Shown here: positions 37,777 through 48,619 of the stretch, piece after piece
Numbering within the stretch: position 1 is the first letter of the stretch
Layout of the letters: each line of letters begins with the position of its first letter
Source: Talinum fruticosum
Taxonomy: Eukaryota; Streptophyta; Magnoliopsida; Caryophyllales; Talinaceae
Length of the DNA stretch: 64,000 bases
Direction of reading: 5' to 3'
NCBI GenBank assembly: GCA_021018815.1
Contig: JAITYX010000008.1
Location: 6,942,001-7,006,000, forward strand
Made by a program: the position numbers and the translations under genes
The notes under the pieces: model-generated
The model's database searches: none
What the model was told of the DNA's origin: nothing
The model's input: only the letters and a program-made list of their open reading frames with translations

Positions 37777-40700
37777 TTACTTTGGGGAGATCTCAAACCC
37801 TAAAACACAAGATTTACTTCTCCCAATAGACTCTAGGGTTTTGACTACATCACTTGAACAAGGCCTAGCACTTGGGTCTGTGGCTGTGCACTGGAGGGCC
37901 AAGTTCATCATCTCAACTATCTCATTTTGAGTCTTCAGTTTGATCTGATCCCGGATCCGAGGATCGATCCACGCGTCAAGATGGCAATCGGAGTAGCAGT
38001 ATCGGGCCCACCCAACAATACCCTCGTGTGCCCCGAGCTCGGGATCCATGGGACCTCTTCCAGTCAGGAGTTCAATAAGAACTAGACCAAATCCATACAC
38101 ATCATTCCTGTCAGTGATCTCCTTAGCCTCTTTTGTCTCTGCAAAAATACATGATACTTAAGCCCACAATTAATGTTAATGCCTAAAGGAAAAGTAATTA
38201 GGGTGGCTTAATTAGTGGGTAATTTAGTAGATAGTAGTACATTAACATAACTAATGCTAAAAAAAGGGAAATAAAAAAGTAATAATCAAAGTACTATGAA
38301 ATGATGGTGATGAGCTGTTACAGCTCTGGAGATGGGGTGTGTCTTTTTAATCTGTTTGCTTTAGAAAACTGTAGAAATCAAATCACAGAAATCATGAGTT
38401 CATGTTGATGAAGAATGAAAATGATTGTTTTTTCATCACTTTCTTCATAAAGATTCCAATTATTTGATCCTCAACTTGCTTTCTTGTGGGTTCTTTCTGA
38501 AACATTTTTTGTTGTATGTCACATGAACTAGTTATAATCCCTTAATTCAAACCCTAAATTATTACTAGTTTGATTTATAGATCATCGTTCTGCATGAAGA
38601 TTTGCAGACATTTTTCGGACTTGAGACAGAATCATTGCATATTTCTGAGATTTCAGCTAATGGCATATCATTTTTTAATAGGAAGTGTTAAATACGTGAT
38701 TGATTTTGATATACGACGAAATTACGTTCTTATAAATATGTTATAGTCTCTTATATATGAGTTAATTAACACGTAGAGTTAAATATAGTTTCATTTTTAC
38801 CTTATTTTCAATTATATTTTTGAACGATTTTTGGATAAAATATTATTCCCTATAAAAGAAATTAATTATTTAATGAAAAGGAAATTACCCGGAGCAACGT
38901 AGGCTGAAGACAAGAAACTCTTGGGACCAAGACAACACAACCCCGCAATGCTCAATCTCAGGCGAGCCTCATTGTCTTCTTCATCGACGATCACATTTTC
39001 CGGTGACAGTTCTCCCATGAAGATGCTCGGTGAGCAATTATAATGGAGGAACTTGAGAGCCCTAGCGATTCCTAGAGCGATTCTCCTCCGGCTACTCCAG
39101 CTTAGGCCATGAAGAACTTGAGACAAAGTACTTTTCCCTTGTGTGTTCTCATAAATGAAGAACCCTTCCTTTTCGGACCTGCAAGCTCCAAGGAGCTTCA
39201 CAATATTTGGGTGTCGGATTCTTCCATATTGGGCAATTATCTCTTCCCATAAGTTATCGTCTGAGTTCAGGAAGCTACTGAGACGTTCCACAACATAAGG
39301 AACGTTGTTTTTGTTGTTATTTTTCGTAGGTGTAGTTGGGTGCTTAAGGATGTCACGGATACTGGACATAAGGTTTGTTGCCTTAGGATCGAAGAATTGT
39401 ACTTCCCATATGACCTCCTCAATTTCCACCCGTTGAATCTTTAATAAACTCCTGCTCCTGCTCCTCCGCCTCATGAAGATGAATATGACTATGAAGATGA
39501 CCATGACTAATGTAACAGAAGCACCAATAATCATCACGACGGTGATGGTGGGATCCATAACTTGGCCTTTGCATGGAGGCAAGCCGCCCATGGAGTGGTC
39601 CCCGCCACAGAGATGATTCCCCATCACCGCACTAGGGTTGATGGCAAGGAAGGCTCCGGTGGAGGGCAACATCCCGCGAAAGTGGTTATGTGAAATGTTG
39701 ACCTCAACTAAGGAGTCAACAGCCCCTAGGTTCTCCGGTATTTCACCGGACAACTGGTTATCTGATAAGTCGAGCTGACCCAGCACCGGCATCTGGCCCA
39801 AGCCTCGGGGGATTAGGCCAGATAGCCGGTTATGACTGAGGTCTAAATTCACCAACTTGTTGCATGAAGCTAACTCCTCAGGAATGGACCCACTAATGCC
39901 ATTCTTAGCCAATTTCAAGTCCATCAAGTGTGACATTTTCCCATAACTCTTTGGAATCATACCTGAAAAATCATTTTCTGACAAGTCCAGATTCTCAAGC
40001 AACACACTCCTTGATAAATCGGGCAAATTCCCGACAAACTTATTCTGTGCCAAATTCAACATTTGAAGAGCAGGCATTTCCCACAAACCATCACCATCTT
40101 CTTCATCATGTTCTTCTTCAATCATTCCCGACAAATTATTCATCGAAATATCAAGGAAATAGACATTCTTCAACTTGGTGAAACCCTTGGGTAAATCCCT
40201 GAAAGGGAATTGTTTTGCAGCCTAATCCGCTTAAGTGAATGGCAATTTCCCAAGCTTGATGGGATTTTTCCCTCGAGAGAATTGGAAAAGAGGATGAGCT
40301 TGAAAAGATTCCCAGAATTGCAAAGGGAATCAGGGATTTTCCCAGAAAGAGAATTGGTTGAAAGGTCTAAAATAGTGAGATTGTTGTGTTTGCCAAGTTC
40401 TTGAGGTATTTCACCCACTAGATTATTTGACCATAGTTGAAGGACTTGGAGATTAGGCAATGAGGAGAGAGAGTTTGGGATTTTACCTGTTAAATTGTTG
40501 GAGAAGAGATGAAGGACTTGCAACTTTTTCAAGTGGGCAACTTCCTGTGGGATTTCTCCTGAGAGGGAATTGTCACTCAGATCTAGAGAGATTAGGTTTT
40601 TGAGAGAGAAAAAGGAGGGAGGGATTGAGCCGGTGAGCTTGTTTTGGTACAAGAAAAGGTATTGGAGACTGGTGAGGTTCCCAAAAGAGGAGGGGATTGG

Positions 40701-41465
40701 GCCAAACAAATTGTTGTAGACCAAATCAAGATGGTTTAGGGAAGTTAACATGCCCATATCACTTGGAATTTTTCCTGATAATTTGTTGTACCCCAAATAG
40801 ACCCACTTCAATTTCCTCAAATTTCCCAACCCGGATGGGATTTCTCCTGAGAGTTGGTTCGATGCGAGGGTTAAGTATTCGAGATCTGCGAAGTTTGAGA
40901 CCGAGCTCGGGATCTCCCCCACTAGAGCGTTCCCTCCGAGGTCAAGGTACCTCATATTAGAAAACGAACCGATCTCTCCCGGGATTGACCCGGATATCAT
41001 GTTGTTGGACAAGTCTATTACCTCGAGGGCAGACCCTGAGCCGGGTATGGGCCTCGGGATCTGATCCGTGAAGTTGTTGTTGCTGAGGTTGAGGCTTCGT
41101 AATAAGGATAGAGAGAACGCGCTCTTTGGGATTAACCCAGAGAGCGCGTTCCCTGACAGGTCTATGGAATCGATGTAAGACAGAAAGAACAGCGAGGGAG
41201 AGAGCTCGCCCGACAGGTTCTTGTTGGAGAGGTTGATTTGGGTGACATGGGTTTTTGCAGGTGAGCAAGTGACGCCACTCCAAGTGCAAAGTGATCTGGA
41301 ACTGTCCCAACTGGAGAGAGCATGAGTTGGGTCTTTTAACGAAGCCTTGAAGGACAAAAGATGGTCGATTTCACGGCCATTGGAGGGCTGGAGAGAGACG
41401 GCGAAGAAGAACAACACCATGTAGATGTTGACCTCTCTTGTCATCTTCATCATCCCCATCACCAT
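37777..41465 (-). CDS. SKM1: SKM1-like LRR receptor kinase with degenerate kinase domain
   Basis: A plasma-membrane receptor of LRR-RLK subfamily XI. Arabidopsis SKM1 (At2g25790) perceives CLE45 in pollen tubes. Exon 1 is 41465-38889 and exon 2 is 38138-37777 (donor CCGG|GTAATT, acceptor TTTTTGCAG). In order: signal peptide (VNIYMVLFFFAVSL), LRRNT with LCTWSGVTC, about 20 LRRs (LDLVYNNL, LQLWSNNLVGEIP), a transmembrane helix (ITVVMIIGASVTLVMVIFIV) and a kinase-like domain ending EIVEMMNLALQCTATDPSARP. The kinase lacks key residues: the VAIK lysine is Glu (YVVERL), HRD is replaced by MGELSPENV, and DFG by SIAG. One base is missing at CCC 40197-40199; adding it joins SLSGD to LPKGFTKLKN, giving 979 residues with a length divisible by three (SKM1 is about 960). 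An acidic insertion (EEEHDEEDGDG) sits in an LRR. Confidence 0.9.
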
Positions 41466-41951
41466 TGTAGGGTTTGAGAGAGAAGGTGAAACTTGCTTTT
41501 AGAGAGAGAAACAGAGAGAAGATCAGCAGGGAGGGGCTATCTTCAGCAGATTATTGAGGTGATTAGAATCATCATCCTTTCATCATGCATGCCTTGGATC
41601 TGAAGTTGATCTAAGACGAAAAAAGCGACACAAATTATAAATCAGTGATAAAGTTTTGTCCATGTATAACATGAAAAAGCAAAAGGCTATGAATAATAAT
41701 ACAACAGTTCCACAATATTATTGAGTTAAAAGGGTGAAAAGTTTATTCCTTCTCCTTTTTCTTTTCTCTTTTTACGTGTAGTGGAAATGGCTGCTGTTTT
41801 TATCAGTATTATCATCATATTAATATATAAAAAAACGTTTTTCTATATATATTAAGAAATTAAAAGCAAAAAAATGAATTAAACATGAAATATGGGAGCT
41901 GATTTTTGATAATTAAACATAAATTATTATCATTATTTGTACATTATTAAC

Positions 41952-42208
41952 TGTGTTTGCATTGAGGGGAGGAGAAGGGAAGGAGAGGAAATGTTCACCC
42001 CCATTTTTATTCCCTCCTCCCCTCCCTCAAATGAAGGGTAATAGAGGGGAATAACTGTTCTTCTTCCTTTCCATCCGTTCTTCACATTAGCATATCTAAA
42101 TAAGGGAAATATGATTAATTTACCTGCCCTTTCCCTCGATTACCTGCCCCTCTCTTCCCCTTCCCTTCCCTTCCCTTCCCTTCCCTCTTTAATTTCAATA
42201 CAAACAGA
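41952..42208. mobile_element. MITE related to the one at 27759-28172
   Basis: The left end is TGTGTTTGCATTGAGGGGAG. The right end read inward is CTGTTTGTATTGAAATT. Both match the TGTTTGGATTGAG terminus of the element near 27.8 kb. The interior is G-rich on the left and C-rich on the right (repeated ttccc near 42160-42190). It lacks the internal tandem duplication. Confidence 0.5.
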
Positions 42209-42327
42209 CTGCATACATAGCTAGAAGTACAACAAATATCATGACATTAATGTGATGGATGCATAGCAAGATATTACCTTGTGCATGAGACTTCTTCACA
42301 AGGAGACTTCTTGCATACTTGAGATAG

Positions 42328-42328
<1 letters not shown>

Positions 42329-42358
<30 letters not shown>
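42329..42358 (+). repeat. (GATA)n microsatellite
   Basis: Seven to eight GATA units. On the minus strand they would lie in the putative leader exon of the SKM1-like gene. Confidence 0.8.
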
Positions 42359-43390
42359 GAGAGATGGCAGTGGGAATTAAGTGAAAGGTTGAGAGTGAGA
42401 AGGTGGGAGGTTAAATAGAAGGATAAAGAGGAGGAGAAGAAGAAGAAGAAGAAGGGGAATTAGGAGGAATATAATATGTCGAGTATTGAATATTGCAAAC
42501 ACAACGGTTGGAGGTAGGGAAAAGCCTCTGTTGGCTTTGTCGGATTGGGATTGGGATTGGGATTTTGCTAAAAATCCCCTTCTTTTTGACTCAAAATTAG
42601 CTTTGGAATATCAAAAAAAAAAAAATGGTGGTGATGATGATGATGATAATAAGGAGGGGGAGAAGGGGGTGTCTTAGCCGTTGAAAAGAGAATTCAAAGG
42701 GCTTGGAAAGTATGCCTACTATTCATTCATTTTGATGGTTTCTTTAATTTATGTTATTGTACTTGCACACAAAATGTAAGTAAAAGTAGCAGAACTAAAG
42801 CAAATATCATATCGTGTATGTATCCATGTGTCTCTCTCTATTTACCCTCTTTTGAATATTCAACTAAAGCAATGTAAACTGATGGTCATGCTCGACTATT
42901 ATTATATCATAAGGTCTTCGAGATATTCGATCAATTTTTATAGGGTCCGGTTTATATATGTACCAACGTCGAATTATATCATAACAGTTATCTAAACTTT
43001 CAAGATATATGGCTAAATCTAAACTTTCAAGATATATACAAACTTAATTAATTACAACACGATCCTTAATTATTAGTAATTATTACTAGTTTGAGTCCGT
43101 ATTTATGTAATGTTAAGTTATTTTCATAATATTAATACTTGTAAAATTATTTTCATAATAGTATCACTTTCTGTTGTTCATAAGAGTTTTCATGTATGAC
43201 CAGTCAAATTCATCAAAACAAAAAAATTCCATTCAAAGTTTTCGTAAATAAGTTATATGAATTGAATTGATAGTATCATTTTTTTTCCTTGGGAGATCCC
43301 AAAGCAACATCTGTTTAAAATTACAAAATGAGGTTAATAAAGTAGGGACACAAGAATGCAGGTTTTCTGGAAAAGGAATAACTTATTAAC

Positions 43391-43406
43391 TTATTTATTA
43401 TTATTA

Positions 43407-43441
<35 letters not shown>

Positions 43442-43442
43442 A

Positions 43443-43487
<45 letters not shown>
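43391..43487 (+). repeat. Compound (TTA)n-(AT)n microsatellite
   Basis: A TTA run (43391-43440, one TTG interruption) followed after five bases by a 42-base AT run (43446-43487). Confidence 0.85.
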
Positions 43488-43489
<2 letters not shown>

Positions 43490-44179
43490 TTTTGACCCAT
43501 ATTATCATGTTATTAAGTAGTTTGTTGATATGTGTTTGGGGACATTTGACTGGAAATATTTATGGATAGTGGAGATGAGAATAGTGTTGAAGAAACAGGT
43601 TTAATGTGCTCTGGTTAAGACATAAAGTAGTGGAGATCCTGATAGGCCTTCAAAATACCCACGCTGTCAATCACACAACACAACACAACACAACATGCTA
43701 GAAAACTCTTGAGGGGAAAACATACACATAAACTTCATATTAAAATTACTTTTGTTTTAATTTTATCTTATATTTTATAATTATTTATTAGAAAACAGTT
43801 CTGATTTTTTTTACAATTTCTTATAATTCTTAAATGGTGGCAGAGATGGAGAAGTGTCTCTAGATATCATATATTGTGTATTATTTTCTTCTGTGTGCAA
43901 TTTCAATTACATGCAAGTAGGTATATCTTCTTATTATTATATGCAGTGTTTGAGTGAGCCTTTTTATCTTTTTTTTTTTGTTTTTTGGGGGTGGGGATGG
44001 GGGTTTGTAGTCTTGCCTTTGGGTTCTTTTTTATGTTGTCTTCTTCGTGTATCATGCAACTTTTTTTTCCAATTAAGTAGTAACAAAAGTAACGGTACAA
44101 AGTAAGAAACTAGTATCGAACAATTTATTAATTAGCTACCTCCAACAACTACTGGAAATATTATTTATTGACTCTTTCG

Positions 44180-44516
44180 GGTAGAGAATGGGGATGGAAC
44201 TGAATTCCTTGCCAACATCTCAAGCGTGTAGGAGAAAGTATTTTCTTTCCATGCCTTAGATCATATAACAATTCTATAGTATAACATAGAGTTGCCTAAT
44301 CCAACTACATTCCTTTGCTTCCATAAAGTCCATATTGTTGCAATCCAGAATCTTCTCCTTATTTTGTTCCTTGCCTAATATTCAATCACTTCTCATAATG
44401 CTACCTTAGCGCTGCTAAGTTGTTGATTTCGTGTCCGCTGGTACTTGCCAGTGTCCTCCAAACGTTCTATAAAGTTGGGCGGTTGAGTAACAGATGGTCA
44501 ATAATTTCGAAGTATT
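44180..44516 (-). pseudogene. LINE remnant: zf-RVT / C-terminal region
   Basis: Minus-strand translation begins IIDHLLLNRPTL, a stop, NVWRTLAS. After further stops and frame changes it gives TIWTLWKQRNVV. The order D-H-L-(L/F)-x-x-x-P, then V-W, then LWxLWKxRN is that of the end of plant LINE reverse transcriptase polyproteins. It is badly decayed. Confidence 0.6.
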
Positions 44517-44801
44517 TCAAGTAGAAGCTGTACAGATTTGCTTCTCGATTGATCACACCTTTTTGCATAAATAGTGATATCAATTGAACAAAGAAGGGTA
44601 GTTCACCGGTGAAAGGGTCCAAAATTATAGTGAAATAGACCTTATAAGCATAACAAAAAGAGAGCTCATATGCAAAGGGAGGTTGGGTTGGGGGGGTTCC
44701 CTTATTTTCATACAATTTGACATTCACATACATATTCATCTTGGATTCTTCTTGTGAGTTGAGAAAGAGAGAGATTGTTGAGTACAGAATACAATCATAC
44801 A

Positions 44802-44865
44802 AAAAGGGGAAGAAGTAGGCAATGGCAAGCTAGATAGAGAGGCAAAAGGGGAAGAAGTAGGCAAT
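44802..44865 (+). repeat. 22-bp direct repeat, 42-bp period
   Basis: The word aaaaggggaagaagtaggca (plus at) occurs at 44802-44823 and exactly again at 44844-44865. A short local duplication. Confidence 0.8.
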
Positions 44866-46246
44866 ATAGGAGGAGAATTATCAACACAAAAAATAATATG
44901 TGGGGTAATAAAGAAAAGCAAAGGAATGAAAAAGAAAAGTGGTTTGTCTTTTTATTATTCTCACCTTTCTCTATTATTCTACTATACCATCCATGGACCT
45001 TTATCTCTATCCAATCCTAGTTTTCTATCTTATACATAACAATGTTAATCTTATACATATTACATGGTTTCAAGATTATCCCCCTTCCCCTTTTTTTTTT
45101 TTTGGTTATGAAGGTCTCTCTTTTCATAACCAATTGAGTTTTTAGTATATAAAAAAAATTTATATGCAATTTATTTGTGCATCAAATTGTAAGTTGTAAG
45201 AGTGGATTTAGCTTTTCAATACCAGAGCAATAGTAAATACGTACGTAGTAATCCTACTAAAAATTCGGAAGGTATAAACATCGTTAATTCATATTTCACA
45301 ATTCAAAGAGATTAGTATTACTCTCCAACCATAGGTGTAAATAATGGGGTGATTAAAATTCCTGAAGTTTTCCTCCCCCTCATAAGATGATTCGTGCCCC
45401 TGAAAAAGTCTTCTAGACCCGCCATTGTAATAGGACATAATAGCCAATCAAGTTCACTTTAAGGTGCATATACTATTCATATAATATAAGGTGTTTTGTC
45501 ATGTCAATCGAATATTATGTATTTATCACTTTTTTAAAAGTTGAGTTATTTTTCTCTTTTCCAAATGGGAAAGCAAGCAAAATACTTGAATACAATAAAA
45601 ATAGTAGATCATATAAATAATTCTTTAAAAATTTAAAACGTCACTAAGTTACACTTAAATATTTTCAAACTAGAAACCCGAGAAAGAAAAAGGCAAATAG
45701 AATGTTCAAAAATACCATGTATGCGAAAAACCTCCATCATATGTACAATTTCATTAATAAACAAAAAGTCTTACGATGTAAACAAATCAAAATCAATAGT
45801 TATATATTTTCAATATACTTTTTAAAACAAAAGTCACTCTCTCTCAGTAGAAATTCTTATTAAACCCTAATTCACATAAGAGTTAACTAATAATCACAAT
45901 AATATTGCTCTTCAGAAGATAGCCTAGTGAAAAGATAACTGATTTATACATAAAAGACCGAATTTAATTATCCGTAAATTATGTAAATTATTATAATTTA
46001 TTTGTCTAAAAATATAATCAAGAAATTGAGATATATTAATAATTGAAGTACAGACAGAATTGACCAGTAAAATAGCTCGTGCGGGGAAGAGCCCACAGCC
46101 CACCAATATCTCTTATAATTAATTATTTCTTTTCTGGAAGGAATATACAGTGAAGGGTCTTTGTCAAACAACCATAACACCATGCTTTTCTTTTGCTTCC
46201 TCTTTCTCCATTGTCTAGGGTTTAACACCAAATTATCTTTCTCTTT

Positions 46247-46250
<4 letters not shown>

Positions 46251-46304
<54 letters not shown>
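46251..46304 (+). repeat. (TA)27 microsatellite
   Basis: An uninterrupted TA run of 54 bases, the longest simple repeat in the window. Its length in the assembly should be treated with care. Confidence 0.9.
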
Positions 46305-46306
<2 letters not shown>

Positions 46307-47899
46307 TGATTTAATTAACTTTTTTAATATTGATATGTCTGGTAAAAGTATATGCAAGTAGATAACAGTTATGTTTATAATAATATATGACCTGAGTTGC
46401 GAACAAGCTGAAACAAACAACCTAACAAAAAAATATGTCAGATAAAGAATCACGTTGTTTTACTACCTTTCATTACTCACTCAGTACTAAGCAGAAAATA
46501 AAATAAAAGCACTGTGGTGTATTCGGTATTGATATTTCTAGGCATACTTCTTGTGACCTGATTAATTATTTCCTTTTAAAATATTAATCACCCATTTAGA
46601 AGAATAGAAAATATTAATTTGTATGATTACAGGCATAAACAAGCCAAAGTATACTTTTTTGCTTTAATTAATTTGTTTAATCCTACAAATTTAATACTAA
46701 TTAATATTGTTTGTTTGTTTCATCATGCACTTGTATGGGCCCCTTGATAAGGAATATACTTGCCAATATTCTTACCTAACTTAATTAAACACCTCTCTCC
46801 TCTTTGTTCAAATAAAAATATATATTATAATTCTATTTATATAGTATGAATTTATGGGTTAAATACTACTACATATTTTCTCATCAAAAAAAAAAAAAAA
46901 GAGTTATTATAATTCTATTTATATACTATATATTTTCAAAGTTATTATGAGATTTTTTTATTATTAGTAGTAGTCATTTCAAAGAGACAAAGATAAGTCA
47001 TGTAGGGTATATATATTGCATACAAAGCCCATAATATAAAAAATCAAAGGATATAAAAGGAGAAAATTAAATTAGATGCCTAATTTCTTCCTATCTAGGG
47101 TTCCATATATAATGAAAGATCAACGGAATATTACGTTACCCATCCAAAGTTCAATCGGAATATCAAAGTCGATAAATTAAGCCAAACTGTCTTAATTTGC
47201 AACTTATCGAAAGAGTTTTTACCTTGAATACGAGAAAGAGATCAATACAATAAAAACTAGTCTTTTTATATAAAAGAAATATTCGGTGGTGTTTTGATAA
47301 AACAGAAAAGCATAATGTGTATTAGTTTTATTATTATTTTTAAAATATGATGGAAGAAAGCATGATGCTGAATTAACTGGTGATTCTTATTGTATTTTAT
47401 TTTATTTTATATTAGATTTATTTATTTATTCCTAGGCTTAATTAAGAGCCCGGACAGCTGGGTCTTTGAGGGCTGGCAAAAGGCCCAACATAGCCCACTT
47501 TTAAGCCCAGCTCATGATAATCAACCTTCTCTGTCTCTTTTTCTGGTTTTTTTGGGGGAGGGGTGATTTTTGGAGCTCATAATAATGATTAAATTTTCCT
47601 TCGATATTTGATTAATTTTAGCTATGAAAATATAAAAATTAATTGATCCATCTTCCATAAGTATGGTATCGAAATTTCAAAAGGTTTTCAAGGGATTTAT
47701 TTAAAAAAAAAAGAATAAAAAATATAGTTATACTATTTTCTAATTAAACATTAATACATGACCTCGTTTGAAGGGAACATATCGAATAAACTAATTCACG
47801 CTTCTGTACATAATAAACTTTACAATGTTAATGAAATCACATATTATTATGCTAGCTAGGTTTTCACTTTTAAAAATAAGAAGAAAAGAAAATTAAAGC

Positions 47900-48619
47900 T
47901 TAGTGATCAATTCTTGGTACACAACTAGAACTTCGAGCAAGTTTAGACACCATCAATGACTTATCTTTGGACAATATCCTATGTTGGCAACTTCTCCTTG
48001 CTATGTCTCTCATTGCACAAGTGAGGGAAAGCTTAGGGTTCATCCTTGTAGTTTTGAAGTCTTGGCAAAATTCTTTGTGCAGACTTAGGGCATCTCCCAT
48101 GACTATCTTTGGGGATGCTTGTGTTAGCCTCTCCTTAACTGCTTCAGAGCAAAGCCCACAAACCCATCTACCGGAGTGGATGCCCTTCACTTGCTCTATG
48201 TAGTTGGATGAGCAGTCCTCTCTGAGCCCACAGCACTCACACTGCACTTGCTCGATGGGGACTACTTTGATGTTGGGCTCGATGATCTCATCGTGTAAGG
48301 TGTCTATCAGGAGTGATACATCTGATATTGCGTTTCTAAGAACTCTGCTTTCCTGTAAGAACATAAGCACGAAACAGTTCTTTTAGTATACGAGTAAAAC
48401 ACCAACACCTGATAATGCATTCGTTAGACTTTAAATACAGTTCATGTATTATATATATATGTATGCAAGGAGACTTAGAATGAGTAGAGTACCATGTTGG
48501 AAAGGTTTATTAGAGATAGTATTGCATGATGAATGAAGACAACACAACACAACCAAAAGCACTATAAATACCTTGAAGAAGAGAAGGGGGCTACTTGGAT
48601 AATAAAGCAATAAATGCAT
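47900..48619 (-). CDS. DUF1677 family protein (copy A)
   Basis: A small plant-specific Cys-rich protein of unknown function. The main exon is 48352-47900. It carries the family core CECCG, a second Cys pair element (EDC), YIEQVKG and GRWVCGLCSEAVKERL, then a helix with a conserved Cys (LHKEFCQDF) and a basic tail ending ARSSSCVP. The Cys pattern suggests metal binding, which is inference. The exon begins after an acceptor (TGTTCTTACAG), so a first exon is needed. The best candidate is 48619-48572 (MHLLLYYPSSPLLFFK, donor CAAG|GTATTT), in phase, giving 166 residues. The in-frame ATG at 48370 lies before the acceptor and is not favoured. This is the only gene here with no frame break. Confidence 0.8.

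Larger units (their letters stand above)
41466..42420 (-). promoter_or_regulatory. Upstream region of the SKM1-like gene, possible leader exon
   Basis: On the minus strand a donor-like CACAAG|GTAATA lies at 42278/42277, an acceptor-like CTTCAG near 41600, and TATTTAA near 42412. A leader exon at about 42385-42278 with an intron is therefore possible. If so, the MITE at 41952-42208 lies in that intron. Support is weak without RNA data. Confidence 0.3.
42421..47899. other. Intergenic DNA, microsatellite- and LINE-remnant-bearing
   Basis: No supported gene. It holds compound microsatellites (43391-43487), a LINE zinc-finger remnant (44180-44516), a 22-bp direct repeat (44802-44865), a 54-base TA run (46251-46304) and AT-rich filler. 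Confidence 0.5.

Noticed and set aside
40173..40173. ATG at 40173 as the start of a separate receptor-kinase gene
   Set aside because: The LRR repeat is continuous with the upstream frame once one base is added at 40197-40199, and the separate piece would lack a signal peptide.
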